Of a stretch of DNA of 64,000 nucleotides, positions 25,071 through 33,844 are shown piece by piece (within the stretch, counting starts at the first letter, position 1; every line of letters starts with the position of its first letter). The DNA is from Stappia sp. Its GTDB lineage: Bacteria > Pseudomonadota > Alphaproteobacteria > Rhizobiales > Stappiaceae. The stretch lies in the NCBI RefSeq assembly GCF_040110915.1, contig NZ_CP157793.1, positions 3,905,001 to 3,969,000 on the forward strand, written 5' to 3'. The notes below the pieces were generated by a model. The model made no database searches. It saw only the letters and a program-made list of their open reading frames with translations, and was not told the origin of the DNA. The translations under genes were made by a program, and so were the position numbers.

Positions 25071-25358
25071 ATGCTCTATGCCCTGATCTGCACCGACAAG
25101 CCGCACGCGCAGGATCTGCGCGCCGCGACCCGCGAGGACCATCTGGCCTACCTCAAGGCCATGGGCGACAAGCTCAAGGCCGCCGGCCCGTTTCTCGACG
25201 ACCACGGCGGCATGACCGGCTCGCTGGTCGTCATCGAGGCGGAGAACCGCGACGAAGCGCTGGCGATCGCGGGCGAGGACCCTTATGCCCGCGCAGGACT
25301 GTTTGAGACGGTGGAAATCCGGCCCTGGAACTGGGTCATCAACAATCCGGAGGCATGA
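25071..25358 (+). CDS. YciI-family protein
   Basis: A 95-residue YCII-domain protein. It has the conserved His in EDHLAYLKAMG and Asp in FLDDHGGMTGS that mark the putative active site of this ferredoxin-like fold. A GGAGG site precedes the ATG. The function of single-domain YciI proteins is not settled. It lies 33 bp after gpsA and 1 bp before the EVE gene, in a conserved alphaproteobacterial order. Confidence 0.9.
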   Translation: MLYALICTDKPHAQDLRAATREDHLAYLKAMGDKLKAAGPFLDDHGGMTGSLVVIEAENRDEALAIAGEDPYARAGLFETVEIRPWNWVINNPEA

Positions 25359-25359
25359 C

Positions 25360-25782
25360 ATGCGGTACTGGCTCTTCAAGTCCGAGCCCGACAAATGGTC
25401 CTGGGAGATGCAGAAGGCCAAGGGCGAGGCCGGCGAGGAATGGGACGGCATCCGCAACTATCAGGCGCGCAACAACATGCGCGAGATGAAGATCGGCGAC
25501 CGCGGCTTCTTCTACCACTCCAACATCGGCAAGGAGGTGGTCGGCATCGTGGAGGTCTGCGCCGAGATCCACCCGGATTCGACCACCGACGATCCGCGCT
25601 GGGAGTGTGTCGACGTCAAGGCCGTGTGCGACATGCCCAGGCCCGTCACGCTCGCTCAGGTAAAGGCCGAGCCCCGCTTGTCTCAGATGTCGCTGGTCAC
25701 CTCCATGCGGCTCTCCGTGCAGCCGGTCACCGAAGAGGAATGGAAGATCGTCTGCGAGATGGGCGGCCTTGCCGAGGGATAG
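25360..25782 (+). CDS. EVE domain-containing protein
   Basis: A 140-residue EVE (PUA-like) domain protein, probably a binder of modified nucleic-acid bases. It shows the family start MRYWLFKSEPDKWSW, then WDGIRNYQARNNMREMKIGD and FYHSNIGKEVVGIVEV. The ATG begins 1 bp after the YciI stop and follows an AGGCATGA context. It overlaps the following methyltransferase gene if that one starts at its TTG. Confidence 0.93.
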   Translation: MRYWLFKSEPDKWSWEMQKAKGEAGEEWDGIRNYQARNNMREMKIGDRGFFYHSNIGKEVVGIVEVCAEIHPDSTTDDPRWECVDVKAVCDMPRPVTLAQVKAEPRLSQMSLVTSMRLSVQPVTEEEWKIVCEMGGLAEG

Positions 25783-26458
25783 CGCACGCCTGAGCCCGGC
25801 GGCGGATCGCACGGGTTTCATCCGCGCCAACACCGCGATCCATGCCGTGCCGCATGCGCCGGAGATCCGCCTGCATCTCGCCGACGAGGCAATGGACCTG
25901 TGGCAGAAGACCGAGGACGATCTGCAGGCCATCGGCCTGCCGCCACCCTTCTGGGCATTTGCCTGGGCCGGCGGGCAGGCGCTCGCACGGTACGTGCTCG
26001 ACACCCCTGAGGTGGTGGCCGGTCGCCGGGTGCTCGATTTTGCCACCGGTTCGGGACTGGTCGCCATCGCCGCGGCGCGGGCCGGCGCGGCCCATGTGAC
26101 GGGAAGCGACATCGACCCCTTCGCATTGGCCGCAACGGCGCTCAACGCCGCGCTCAACGCGGTCCGCGTGGAGACGACGGGCGCCGATCTGCTCGCGAGC
26201 CCGCCGCCGGGTGTCGACGTGGTGCTCACCGGCGACGTTTTCTACGAGGCCCCGATGGCGGCCCGCGTGCTCGCCTGGCTCGACGCGGCGCAGGCGCGCG
26301 GCATCGACGTGCTCATCGGCGATCCGGGCCGCGCCTATCTGCCGAAGGACCGGCTCGCGCATCTCGCGACCTACGACGTTCCGGTCAACCGTTCTCTCGA
26401 GGACTACGCGATCAAGCGCTCCAGCGTGTTTCGCCTGCGTCCGCCCGCGACGGGCTGA
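25769..26458 (+). CDS. Class I SAM-dependent methyltransferase, ETFB-lysine type
   Basis: A 229-residue methyltransferase with motif I VLDFATGSGLVAIAAARAGA (about 91-110), SDIDPFAL and the post-II VVLTGDVFYE stretch. The N-terminal region RANTAIHAVPHAPEIRLHLA and PPPFWAFAWAGGQAL are typical of the nicotinamide-N-methyltransferase-like group that methylates lysines of the electron-transfer flavoprotein beta subunit. The start is uncertain: the only early candidate is TTG at 25769, overlapping the EVE gene by 14 bp. No ATG lies between it and the conserved region. Confidence 0.85.
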   Translation: MPRDSARLSPAADRTGFIRANTAIHAVPHAPEIRLHLADEAMDLWQKTEDDLQAIGLPPPFWAFAWAGGQALARYVLDTPEVVAGRRVLDFATGSGLVAIAAARAGAAHVTGSDIDPFALAATALNAALNAVRVETTGADLLASPPPGVDVVLTGDVFYEAPMAARVLAWLDAAQARGIDVLIGDPGRAYLPKDRLAHLATYDVPVNRSLEDYAIKRSSVFRLRPPATG

Positions 26459-26632
26459 GGGAGCCGTCCATTCGTCCGACAATTTCGCGCGGCGGGGCTT
26501 GCGCGGGCGCCGGGTTTCGGCCTCAATACCGCGACCGGCCAGAGGGGCGACGGGCGCGCCGCCATGCAGCCGCGTCGTGCGCCAGCACATCAGACCGTCA
26601 CTTCCGACCATTCCCACCTTTCGAGGGTCATC

Positions 26633-27802
26633 ATGCCGATCATCAACCGTTTCGCCGATCTCGCCGAGGAAATCACCGAATGGCGGCGGGACATCCACGC
26701 GCATCCGGAACTGCTCTACGACACCCACCGCACGGCCGCCGTGGTGGCGGAGAAGCTCAAGGCCTTCGGCGTCGACGAGATCGCCACCGGCATCGGCCAG
26801 ACCGGCGTCGTCGGCGTGATCCGCGGCAAGAGCGACACCTCGGGCAAGGTGATCGGCCTGCGCGCCGACATGGACGCGTTGCCGCTGGAGGAGATCACGG
26901 GCAAGCCCTACGCCTCGACCGTGCCCGGCAAGATGCATGCCTGCGGCCATGACGGCCACACGGCGATGCTGCTCGGCGCGGCGAAGTATCTCGCCGAGAC
27001 CCGCAACTTCGACGGCACGGCGGTGGTGATCTTCCAGCCGGCGGAGGAGGGCGGCGCCGGCGCCAAGGCGATGATCGACGACGGGCTGATGGACCGCTTC
27101 GGCATCCAGGAAGTCTACGGCATGCACAATCTGCCCGGCGCGCCGGTCGGCACCTTCCACATCCGCCCGGGCGGCATCATGGCCGCCGCCGACCGGCTGC
27201 GCATCGAGATCGAGGGCATCGGCTGCCACGCGGCCAAGCCCAACGAGGGCGTCGACACCATCCTCGTCGGCAGCCACATCGTGCAGGCCGTGCAGTCGAT
27301 CGCCAGCCGCAACGTCGATCCGCTCAAGTCGGTCGTCGTGTCGCTGACCACCTTCAACGCCGGCTTCACCGACAATGTGGTGCCGCAAACGGCCGTCCTG
27401 CGCGGCACGGTGCGCACCCTCGACCCGGAGGTGCGCGACCTCGCGGAAGCCCGGCTCAAGGCCATCGTGCCGACCATCGCCGAAGCCTTCGGCGCCAGGG
27501 CGACGATCGACTACAAGCGCGACTACCCGATCACGGTAAACCACGCGGAGCAGACCGACTTCGCGGCCCGAATCGCCCGCGAGATCGCCGGCGCCGACAA
27601 TGTCGACACCGACGTGCCGCCGACCATGGGCGGCGAGGACTTCTCCTTCATGCTGGAGGAGCGCCCTGGCGCCTTCATCTTCGCCGGCAACGGCGACAGC
27701 GCGATGCTCCACCACCCGGCCTACGACTTCAACGACGAGCTGATCCCCGTCGGCTGCTCCTACTGGGTGAAACTCGTCGAAACGGCGATGGCCGCCGACT
27801 GA
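26633..27802 (+). CDS. M20 family amidohydrolase
   Basis: A 389-residue zinc-dependent amidase/peptidase of the HipO/AbgA type, which removes acyl or aryl groups from amino acids. It has WRRDIHAHPELLYDTHRTA, GLRADMDALPL, the metal motif HACGHDGHTAMLLGAA, PAEEGGAGAKAMI with the catalytic Glu, and MGGEDFSFML near the C-terminus. The ATG at 26633 follows a GAGGG site. A 174-bp gap precedes it, so it probably has its own promoter. The natural substrate is unknown. Confidence 0.92.
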   Translation: MPIINRFADLAEEITEWRRDIHAHPELLYDTHRTAAVVAEKLKAFGVDEIATGIGQTGVVGVIRGKSDTSGKVIGLRADMDALPLEEITGKPYASTVPGKMHACGHDGHTAMLLGAAKYLAETRNFDGTAVVIFQPAEEGGAGAKAMIDDGLMDRFGIQEVYGMHNLPGAPVGTFHIRPGGIMAAADRLRIEIEGIGCHAAKPNEGVDTILVGSHIVQAVQSIASRNVDPLKSVVVSLTTFNAGFTDNVVPQTAVLRGTVRTLDPEVRDLAEARLKAIVPTIAEAFGARATIDYKRDYPITVNHAEQTDFAARIAREIAGADNVDTDVPPTMGGEDFSFMLEERPGAFIFAGNGDSAMLHHPAYDFNDELIPVGCSYWVKLVETAMAAD

Positions 27803-27890
27803 GCCGCGCCTTCCCCCTGTCTTCCCCGTCGGGCGTCCCTCGGGACTGCCCGGCAGGGGCCCGCTGCCGCCTCACCGTGCCGGATCTTCG

Positions 27891-28700
27891 ATGGTGTCCC
27901 GATTGTTCAGCTTCGTCGGCACCCGCCTGCCCCTGCTGGCGGCCTATGCGCTTGCCGGCGCGCTGGTCGGCCTGGTGCTGATCCACCCGGCGGTGCTCGC
28001 CATCGTCTGGCTGGAGTTCCGCGCGATCGCGCCGGACCCTCCTTCGCTGCCCGTCTTTCTCTCCGACCGCCTGCTGCTGTTCGTGATCCCGCGCGATGTG
28101 CAGATGACGCTTGCCTTCGCCGGTCTCGGCGCGCTGGTGGGCCTCGCCTTCGGCGCGCTCACCCGCTCCTACGTCGAGGCCTCGCAGGGCCTGCGCTTCT
28201 TCCGCGAGATTCACGGCGAGGAAATCCCCGCCCTGATCGCAAAGGGCGAGACCGCCGACGTCGAGTTCAAGGCGACCATGCGCTGGGACGTCAAGGAACA
28301 GCGCATCAACAAGCAGCTGGAAACGGTGATCGCCAAGACCATCGCCGGCTTCTTCAACGCGCGCGGCGGCCGGCTGCTGATCGGCGTCGCCGACGACGGC
28401 ACCGTTCTGGGGCTGGAGGACGACTACGCCACCTTGCGCCTGCCGACCCGCGACGGCTTCGAGCAGACGGTGACGAGCATCGTCGCCAAATTCCTCGGCG
28501 GCGACCTGAACCCGGCCCTGCAGACGACCTTCGCCAGCATCGACGGCAAGGACGTGTGCATGATCCTCGTCCAGCCGGCGCCGCGCGCGGTCTATCTGAG
28601 CGACGGCGGCAAGCTGCATTTCTACGTGCGCAGCGGCAACGCCACGCGCCAGCTCGACCTGCGCGAGGCGATGGACTACGCCCGCACGCGCTGGCCGTGA
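27891..28700 (+). CDS. Membrane protein with C-terminal AlbA_2 (Schlafen-type) domain
   Basis: A 269-residue protein. It has two or three N-terminal hydrophobic segments (about 15-44 and 75-95) and then an AlbA_2 domain of the Schlafen type, with GETADVEFKATMRWD (about 117-131), the helix ETVIAKTIAGFFNARGG and LLIGVADDGTVLGLEDD. AlbA_2 domains are usually joined to helicase or winged-helix regions as putative nucleic-acid binders; joining to a membrane anchor puts it at the inner membrane facing the cytoplasm. The next gene's GTG overlaps its stop. Its role is unknown. Confidence 0.85.
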   Translation: MVSRLFSFVGTRLPLLAAYALAGALVGLVLIHPAVLAIVWLEFRAIAPDPPSLPVFLSDRLLLFVIPRDVQMTLAFAGLGALVGLAFGALTRSYVEASQGLRFFREIHGEEIPALIAKGETADVEFKATMRWDVKEQRINKQLETVIAKTIAGFFNARGGRLLIGVADDGTVLGLEDDYATLRLPTRDGFEQTVTSIVAKFLGGDLNPALQTTFASIDGKDVCMILVQPAPRAVYLSDGGKLHFYVRSGNATRQLDLREAMDYARTRWP

Positions 28701-29464
28701 CCGCCCTTCTTTCCCTCTTGCCGCCGGACCTGCCGGTCTGGGCCGCACTCGCCCTCGTCGGGATCAGCTTCGTCACCTCGGCGGTGACCGCGGCACTTGG
28801 CCTCGGCGGCGGGATGCTGCTGATCGCGGCAATGGCGCAGGTCATGCCCGTCGCCGCGCTGGTGCCGGTGCACGGCGCGGTGCAGCTTGGCTCCAACGCC
28901 GGCCGGGCGCTGGTGCTGCGCTCCCACATTCACTGGCCGGCAGCACTTTGGTTCTGCGCGGGCGCGGTGCTCGGGGCCGGACTCGGCGGCGCGCTCGCGG
29001 TGCAATTGCCGGCCGACGGGCTGCGCCTGGCGCTGGGGCTGTTCCTGCTGTGGGTGGTCTGGGGGCCGCGTCCGCGGTTCGCGCGCATGCCGCACCGGGC
29101 CATGGCCGCCGCCGGGGCGCTCTCGACCGGGCTGAGCATGGTCTTCGGCGCCACCGGCCCGATCGGCGGCGCGGTGCTCTCCGCCCTCGATCTGCCGCGC
29201 CACGGCTTCGTCGCAACGCAAGGCGTGACGGCACTGGTCATGCATCTGTTCAAGATCGTGGCCTTCGGCCTGCTCGGCTTCGCCTTCGTGCCCTGGGCGG
29301 GGTTGATCGCGGCGATGATCGCCAGCGGCTTCCTGGGCACGCTCGCCGGCACTCGGGTCCTGGGGCGGATGCCGGAAGAGCGCTTTCGCGCGGGCTTCCG
29401 CCTTGTTATGACGGCGCTTGCCGCAATCCTGGTCGTGCGCGGCGCGCTGGGGCTTGCCCCCTGA
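28697..29464 (+). CDS. TSUP/TauE-SafE family sulfite exporter-like permease
   Basis: A 255-residue integral membrane protein with about eight hydrophobic segments and the two-fold repeat typical of TSUP permeases: ALGLGGGMLLIAAMAQV in the first half and VFGATGPIGGAVLSALDL in the second. The family moves small sulfur- or carbon-containing anions. The GTG start at 28697 overlaps the stop of the AlbA_2 gene (GTGA), which suggests coexpression; no functional link between the two is known. Confidence 0.9.
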   Translation: MTALLSLLPPDLPVWAALALVGISFVTSAVTAALGLGGGMLLIAAMAQVMPVAALVPVHGAVQLGSNAGRALVLRSHIHWPAALWFCAGAVLGAGLGGALAVQLPADGLRLALGLFLLWVVWGPRPRFARMPHRAMAAAGALSTGLSMVFGATGPIGGAVLSALDLPRHGFVATQGVTALVMHLFKIVAFGLLGFAFVPWAGLIAAMIASGFLGTLAGTRVLGRMPEERFRAGFRLVMTALAAILVVRGALGLAP

Positions 29465-29519
29465 CCCGCGCAGGCCCCGCGCATCTGGCCGCCTCGAAGG
29501 ACCGCCCGAAGGACCCCTG

Positions 29520-30455
29520 ATGACCGTCACCCGCACCGACATCGAAGCCGCCGCCGCCCGCATCGCGGGTCATGTGCGCCGCACCCCCGTGATCGAGAGC
29601 GGCGCGGGCAGCTTCGGCCTGGACCGCTCGCTCTCCCTGAAGCTGGAACTGCTGCAGCACTCAGGCTCGTTCAAGGCGCGCGGGGCGTTCAACACGCTGC
29701 TGTCGCAGACCGTACCCGCCGCCGGCGTCGCCGCCGCCTCGGGCGGAAATCACGGCGCGGCGGTGGCCCATGCCGCGCGCGCGCTGGGGCATGCGGCCGA
29801 CATCTTCGTGCCCGAAACCTCCAGCCCGACGAAGATCGCGCGCATTCGCGCATCGGGTGCGCATCTGCATGTCGGCGGCGCGCGCTATGCGGATGCGGCC
29901 GAGGCCTGCGCGCGCCACCGCGCGGCGACGGGCGCGATGGACATTCACGCCTATGACGCGCCGGCGACCATCGCCGGACAGGGCACCGTGGCGCTCGAAT
30001 GGCAGGAGCAGGTTCCCGATCTCGACACCGTGCTGATCGCGGTCGGCGGCGGCGGGCTGGTGTCGGGCTGTGCCGTCTGGCTGCATGAGGCGGTCAAGGT
30101 GATCGCGGTCGAGCCGGAAGGCGCCTGCGCGCTGCACGCGGCCTTGAGTTCCGGCCGCCCGGTCGACGTGCCGGTCGAAAGCCTGGCCGCCGACAGTCTC
30201 GGCGCCAAACGCTGCGGCGATCTGGTCTATGAGCTCGCCGCACCGCGCGTGGCGCAAAGCCTCGTCGTCTCCGACGAGGCGATCCGCGATGCCCAGACGC
30301 GGCTTTGGGCGGATGTGCGGATCGCGGCGGAACCGGGCGGCGCGGCCGCGCTGGCCGCACTCACCAGCGGGGTCTACCGGCCTGCCCGCGACGAACGCGT
30401 CGGCGTGCTGGTCTGCGGCGGAAACGTCGCGCTGGAGACCATCGAGACGCGCTGA
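29520..30455 (+). CDS. Threonine/serine dehydratase-like PLP enzyme
   Basis: A 311-residue fold-type II pyridoxal-phosphate enzyme. It has the PLP lysine motif SGSFKARGAFN, the SGGNHGAAVAHAARALG loop and the phosphate-binding GGGGLVSG. It lacks the C-terminal ACT regulatory domain of biosynthetic IlvA, so it is of the catabolic dehydratase or racemase-like type, acting on Thr, Ser or a hydroxylated amino acid. The ATG directly overlaps an upstream CTGATG. It lies 82 bp before leuB. Confidence 0.88.
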   Translation: MTVTRTDIEAAAARIAGHVRRTPVIESGAGSFGLDRSLSLKLELLQHSGSFKARGAFNTLLSQTVPAAGVAAASGGNHGAAVAHAARALGHAADIFVPETSSPTKIARIRASGAHLHVGGARYADAAEACARHRAATGAMDIHAYDAPATIAGQGTVALEWQEQVPDLDTVLIAVGGGGLVSGCAVWLHEAVKVIAVEPEGACALHAALSSGRPVDVPVESLAADSLGAKRCGDLVYELAAPRVAQSLVVSDEAIRDAQTRLWADVRIAAEPGGAAALAALTSGVYRPARDERVGVLVCGGNVALETIETR

Positions 30456-30537
30456 GCGCCCTGCCGCTTGCCAAGGCCGCGGCGAGGATTTAGCAAACCC
30501 GTCAGAGGGTCAACACGAACCGAGGAAACGCACCGCC

Positions 30538-31650
30538 ATGACCACGCACAAGCTTCTTCTCCTGCCCGGCGACGGCATCGGCCCGGAGATCATGGAGGAG
30601 GTGAAGAAGATCCTCGCGTGGTTCAGCGCGCGCGGCACCGCCACCTTCGAGACCGAGGAAGGTCTGGTCGGCGGCTCGGCCTATGACGCCCACGGGCAGG
30701 CGATCTCCGAAGACGACATGGCCAAGGCCATGGCGGCGGACGCGGTGATCTTCGGCGCCGTCGGCGGCCCGAAGTGGGACGGCGTGCCCTATGACGTGCG
30801 CCCGGAAGCGGGCCTCCTGCGCCTGCGCAAGGACATGCAGCTCTTCGCCAACCTGCGGCCGGCGATCTGCTATCCCGCGCTCGCCGATGCCTCCTCGCTC
30901 AAGCGCGACGTGATCGAGGGTCTCGACATCCTGATCCTGCGCGAGCTCACCGGCGGCGTCTATTTCGGCGAGCCGAAGGAAATCACCGATCTCGGCAACG
31001 GCCAGAAGCGCGCCGTGGACACGCAGGTCTATGAATCCTACGAGATCGACCGCATCGCGCGGGCCGCCTTCGAGCTGGCGCGCACCCGGCGCGGCAAGGT
31101 CACCTCGATGGAAAAGCGCAACGTCATGAAGTCGGGCGTTCTGTGGAACGAGGTCGTCACCCAGGCGCACAAGGACGGCTACGAGGACGTGGAGCTGGAA
31201 CACATGCTGGCCGATGCCGGCGGCATGCAGCTGGTGCGCTGGCCCAAGCAGTTCGACGTGATCGTCACCGACAACCTCTTTGGCGACATGCTCTCCGACG
31301 TAGCCGCCATGCTCACCGGCTCGCTCGGCATGCTGCCCTCGGCCTCGCTCGGCGCCCCGGACCCGTCGACGGGCAAGCGCAAGGCGCTCTACGAGCCGGT
31401 GCACGGCTCCGCGCCGGACATCGCCGGCACGGGCAAGGCCAACCCGATCGCCATGATCGCGAGCTTCGCCATGGCGCTGCGCTATTCCTTCGAGCTGGTG
31501 GCGGAAGCCGACATGCTGGAAAAGGCGATCGCCCGGACGCTCGACAAGGGCCTGCGCACCGCCGACATCGCGGCCAAGGGCGAAGCGACCATCTCAACGA
31601 CACAGATGGGCGACGCGATCGTCGCCGAACTCGACGCGCTCTCGGCCTGA
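30538..31650 (+). CDS. leuB: 3-isopropylmalate dehydrogenase
   Basis: Third specific step of leucine synthesis: oxidative decarboxylation of 3-isopropylmalate with NAD+. The 370-residue protein starts with KLLLLPGDGIGPEIMEEV and has LLRLRKDMQLFANLRP, the catalytic Tyr/Lys region, and VTDNLFGDMLSDVAAMLTGS, followed by EPVHGSAPDIAGTGKANPIA. A GAGG site precedes the ATG at 30538 and a strong terminator follows the stop. Confidence 0.97.
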   Translation: MTTHKLLLLPGDGIGPEIMEEVKKILAWFSARGTATFETEEGLVGGSAYDAHGQAISEDDMAKAMAADAVIFGAVGGPKWDGVPYDVRPEAGLLRLRKDMQLFANLRPAICYPALADASSLKRDVIEGLDILILRELTGGVYFGEPKEITDLGNGQKRAVDTQVYESYEIDRIARAAFELARTRRGKVTSMEKRNVMKSGVLWNEVVTQAHKDGYEDVELEHMLADAGGMQLVRWPKQFDVIVTDNLFGDMLSDVAAMLTGSLGMLPSASLGAPDPSTGKRKALYEPVHGSAPDIAGTGKANPIAMIASFAMALRYSFELVAEADMLEKAIARTLDKGLRTADIAAKGEATISTTQMGDAIVAELDALSA

Positions 31651-31674
31651 CGGCCGGCGACGCCTCAAAACACG

Positions 31675-31706
31675 AAAGCCGGTCGCGGATGCGACCGGCT
31701 TTTTTC
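31675..31706 (+). terminator. Intrinsic terminator after leuB
   Basis: Stem AAGCCGGTCGC / GCGACCGGCTT with a GGAT tetraloop, followed directly by TTTTTTC, 25 bp after the leuB stop. It lies between converging genes; on the opposite strand a shorter A/U context could also serve the Trm112-like gene. Confidence 0.92.
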
Positions 31707-31732
31707 TTGACCGGTCTCGAGCGGGAAACACA

Positions 31733-31924
31733 TCAGCCCTCGAGCTTGCGTGCCTCGTCGGGCAGCATGATCGGAATGCCGTCGCGGATGGGATAGGCGA
31801 GCTTGGCCACGCGGGAGATCAGCTCCTGATTTTCCGCGTCATACTCAAGCGTGGTCTTCGTCACCGGACACACGAGAAGCTCCAGCAGCTTCCGGTCGAG
31901 CTCATGCACCGTCTGGTCCGTCAT
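31733..31924 (-). CDS. Trm112-family (YcaR-like) protein
   Basis: A 63-residue protein matching the small bacterial Trm112-like family: ELDRKLLELLVCPVTKTTL at the N-terminus and AYPIRDGIPIMLPDEAR at the C-terminus. Only one cysteine is present (CPVT rather than CPxC), so a zinc site as in eukaryotic Trm112 is unlikely. Partners are unknown in bacteria. It follows the LON-domain gene on the same strand, 57 bp away. Confidence 0.93.
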   Translation of the reverse strand: MTDQTVHELDRKLLELLVCPVTKTTLEYDAENQELISRVAKLAYPIRDGIPIMLPDEARKLEG

Positions 31925-31981
31925 GTCCGTCTCTTTCTCACGTAGCCTTTTGCGGGCGCGGCCTTCTTTTCCCGGCCGGCC

Positions 31982-32665
31982 CTATTGCAGCGTCACGCCG
32001 CCGTCGTCGCCCTGCCTGCGCGCCAGGTCCACCTCGGTGAGGGCGACCAGCGTCTCGGCCCGCGTCTTCAGGTCCGGCGCTTCCAGCAGCGCCTGCTTTT
32101 CCGCCGGCCCATAGGGGCTCATCATCGACAACGCATTGACCAGAACCTCCGTGGAGGCGCGCTCGATGCTGTCCCAGTCGGCTTCCAGATCGTTGGCCTC
32201 GAGATAGCTGCGCAGGGTCTCGACGAGCCCCTTGCGGTCGACCGCATCCTCGCCGTGCCCCGTCTCGAAATCGTCGGGAAAGCCTTGCGCCGAAATGCGG
32301 CCGATGCGGAACGGGGTGACCGTTTCCAGCTCTTCCTCCAGCTTGAAGCGCGACACGCCGGTCAGCGTGATCAGATAGCGGCCGTCGCCGGTTTCCTGAT
32401 AGGCGACGATCCGCCCCACGCAGCCGACGCCGACCAGCGGCGGCGTTTCGGACTGCTCCACGCCGGGCTGGGAAAAGTCCGGCTGGATCATGCCGATCAT
32501 CCGGTCGCTCTTGAGCGCGGCGTCGATCATCGCGACATAGCGCGGCTCGAAGATGTTGAGCGGCATCTGCGCCTTGGGCAGCAGCACCGCGCCGGTCAGC
32601 GGAAACAGCGGCACGGTCTGCGGCAGGTCGGACGGATCGGAATAGGTCACATTGCCAGCAAGCAT
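31982..32665 (-). CDS. LON substrate-binding domain protein
   Basis: A 227-residue stand-alone Lon N-terminal domain, without ATPase or protease parts. It has QTVPLFPLTGAVLLPKAQMPLNIFEPRY and GVGCVGRIVAYQETGDGRYLI, then a helical C-terminal part. Such proteins are found in most alphaproteobacteria near the thioredoxin gene; the role is not established. It lies downstream of cnoX and upstream of the Trm112-like gene on the same strand. Confidence 0.92.
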   Translation of the reverse strand: MLAGNVTYSDPSDLPQTVPLFPLTGAVLLPKAQMPLNIFEPRYVAMIDAALKSDRMIGMIQPDFSQPGVEQSETPPLVGVGCVGRIVAYQETGDGRYLITLTGVSRFKLEEELETVTPFRIGRISAQGFPDDFETGHGEDAVDRKGLVETLRSYLEANDLEADWDSIERASTEVLVNALSMMSPYGPAEKQALLEAPDLKTRAETLVALTEVDLARRQGDDGGVTLQ

Positions 32666-32772
32666 TCGACCTCACTCTGGTTACGGAACGTCTTTCCAAC
32701 ACCGGTCTATATGGGACGTTCCGCCCGCGCGGACCACCCGGCCCGCGCGGCTCGACGCGCGGCGCGCCCGGT

Positions 32773-33747
32773 TTAGCGGAACAGCACCGACGACAGCTTG
32801 CGCCGGCCGTAGCTGGTCGCCGGCTCCTTCGGCCCCCAGGCCTCGAAGAACTGCAGAAGCTGCTTGCGCGCCCCGTCCTCGTTCCACTCGCGGTCGCGAC
32901 GCACGATCTCGATCAGATGGTCGACCGCCTGTTCCTTCTGCGCGCCGGAGCCCAGCGCCACGGCCAGATCGAAGCGGGCCTGATGATCGCCCGGATCGGA
33001 GGCGATCCGGGCTTCCAGTTCGGCGAGATCGCCGAGATTTTCCGCCTGTTCCGCGAGTTCGATGGCCGCGCGCGCCGCCGCGAGCGCCGGCTCGTTGGCC
33101 TTGTCCGCCGGCGCCAGCGCCAGGATTTCCTTCGCCCGGTCGAGCGCGTCGAGCGCGACATAGGCCTGCGCGAGCCCGCCAAGCGCCTTGACGTTCTGCG
33201 GCTCCAGCGCAAGCGCCGCGCCATAGAGCTCCGCCGCACGCGGCATGTCGCCGGCCTCCTGCGCGGCTTGCGCCGCGGCCAGCGTCTGATCGAAATCGCT
33301 CGGCGCCACCGGACCTGCGACGCGCTCGATGAAGGCCTTGATCTGGCTTTCGGGCTGCACGCCCATGAAGCCGTCGACCGGTTGCCCGTCCTTGAAGGCG
33401 ATCACGGCCGGGATCGACTGGATGCCGAGCTGGCCCGCCACTTCCGGGTGATCGTCGATGTTCATCTTGGCGAGCACCACGGCGCCGCGCGCGTCGCGCA
33501 CGGTCTTCTCGATCACCGGGGTGAGCTGCTTGCAGGGGCCGCACCAGGGCGCCCAGAAGTCGACCAGCACCGGCGTGGTGCGCGACGCCTCGATGACATC
33601 GCTCATGAAGGTCTGGGTGGTGACATCCTTGACGACGTCGCCCGCCGCCGCGCCGCCGGAGGGGCCGGCCGGCTGGCCGCCGCCGCTCATGCCACCGCCG
33701 AAACTGCCGCCGAAGCTGCCTCCGACCGAAAAGCCGTCATTGCTCAT
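32773..33747 (-). CDS. Thioredoxin-TPR co-chaperone, CnoX-like
   Basis: A 324-residue protein with a Gly-rich N-terminal extension (residues 8-35), a thioredoxin domain with active site WCGPC (68-72) and QSIPAVIAFKDG, and a C-terminal tetratricopeptide part with the CnoX RKQLLQFFEAWG end. CnoX (YbbN) protects proteins from oxidation and hands them to GroEL. The E. coli protein lacks the CXXC pair, but the Caulobacter form has it, as here. The glycine-rich N-terminus may be flexible. The neighbouring ProX gene is on the same strand. Confidence 0.92.
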   Translation of the reverse strand: MSNDGFSVGGSFGGSFGGGMSGGGQPAGPSGGAAAGDVVKDVTTQTFMSDVIEASRTTPVLVDFWAPWCGPCKQLTPVIEKTVRDARGAVVLAKMNIDDHPEVAGQLGIQSIPAVIAFKDGQPVDGFMGVQPESQIKAFIERVAGPVAPSDFDQTLAAAQAAQEAGDMPRAAELYGAALALEPQNVKALGGLAQAYVALDALDRAKEILALAPADKANEPALAAARAAIELAEQAENLGDLAELEARIASDPGDHQARFDLAVALGSGAQKEQAVDHLIEIVRRDREWNEDGARKQLLQFFEAWGPKEPATSYGRRKLSSVLFR

Positions 33748-33844
33748 GTCGTGATCCCCAATCCCGCGCGGGCCCGACGCCGGGCGCGCTCGCCTGTCTC
33801 GTTGCGCCTAACATGGGCGTCGTGGCGTGAAATTTCAAACGGCC

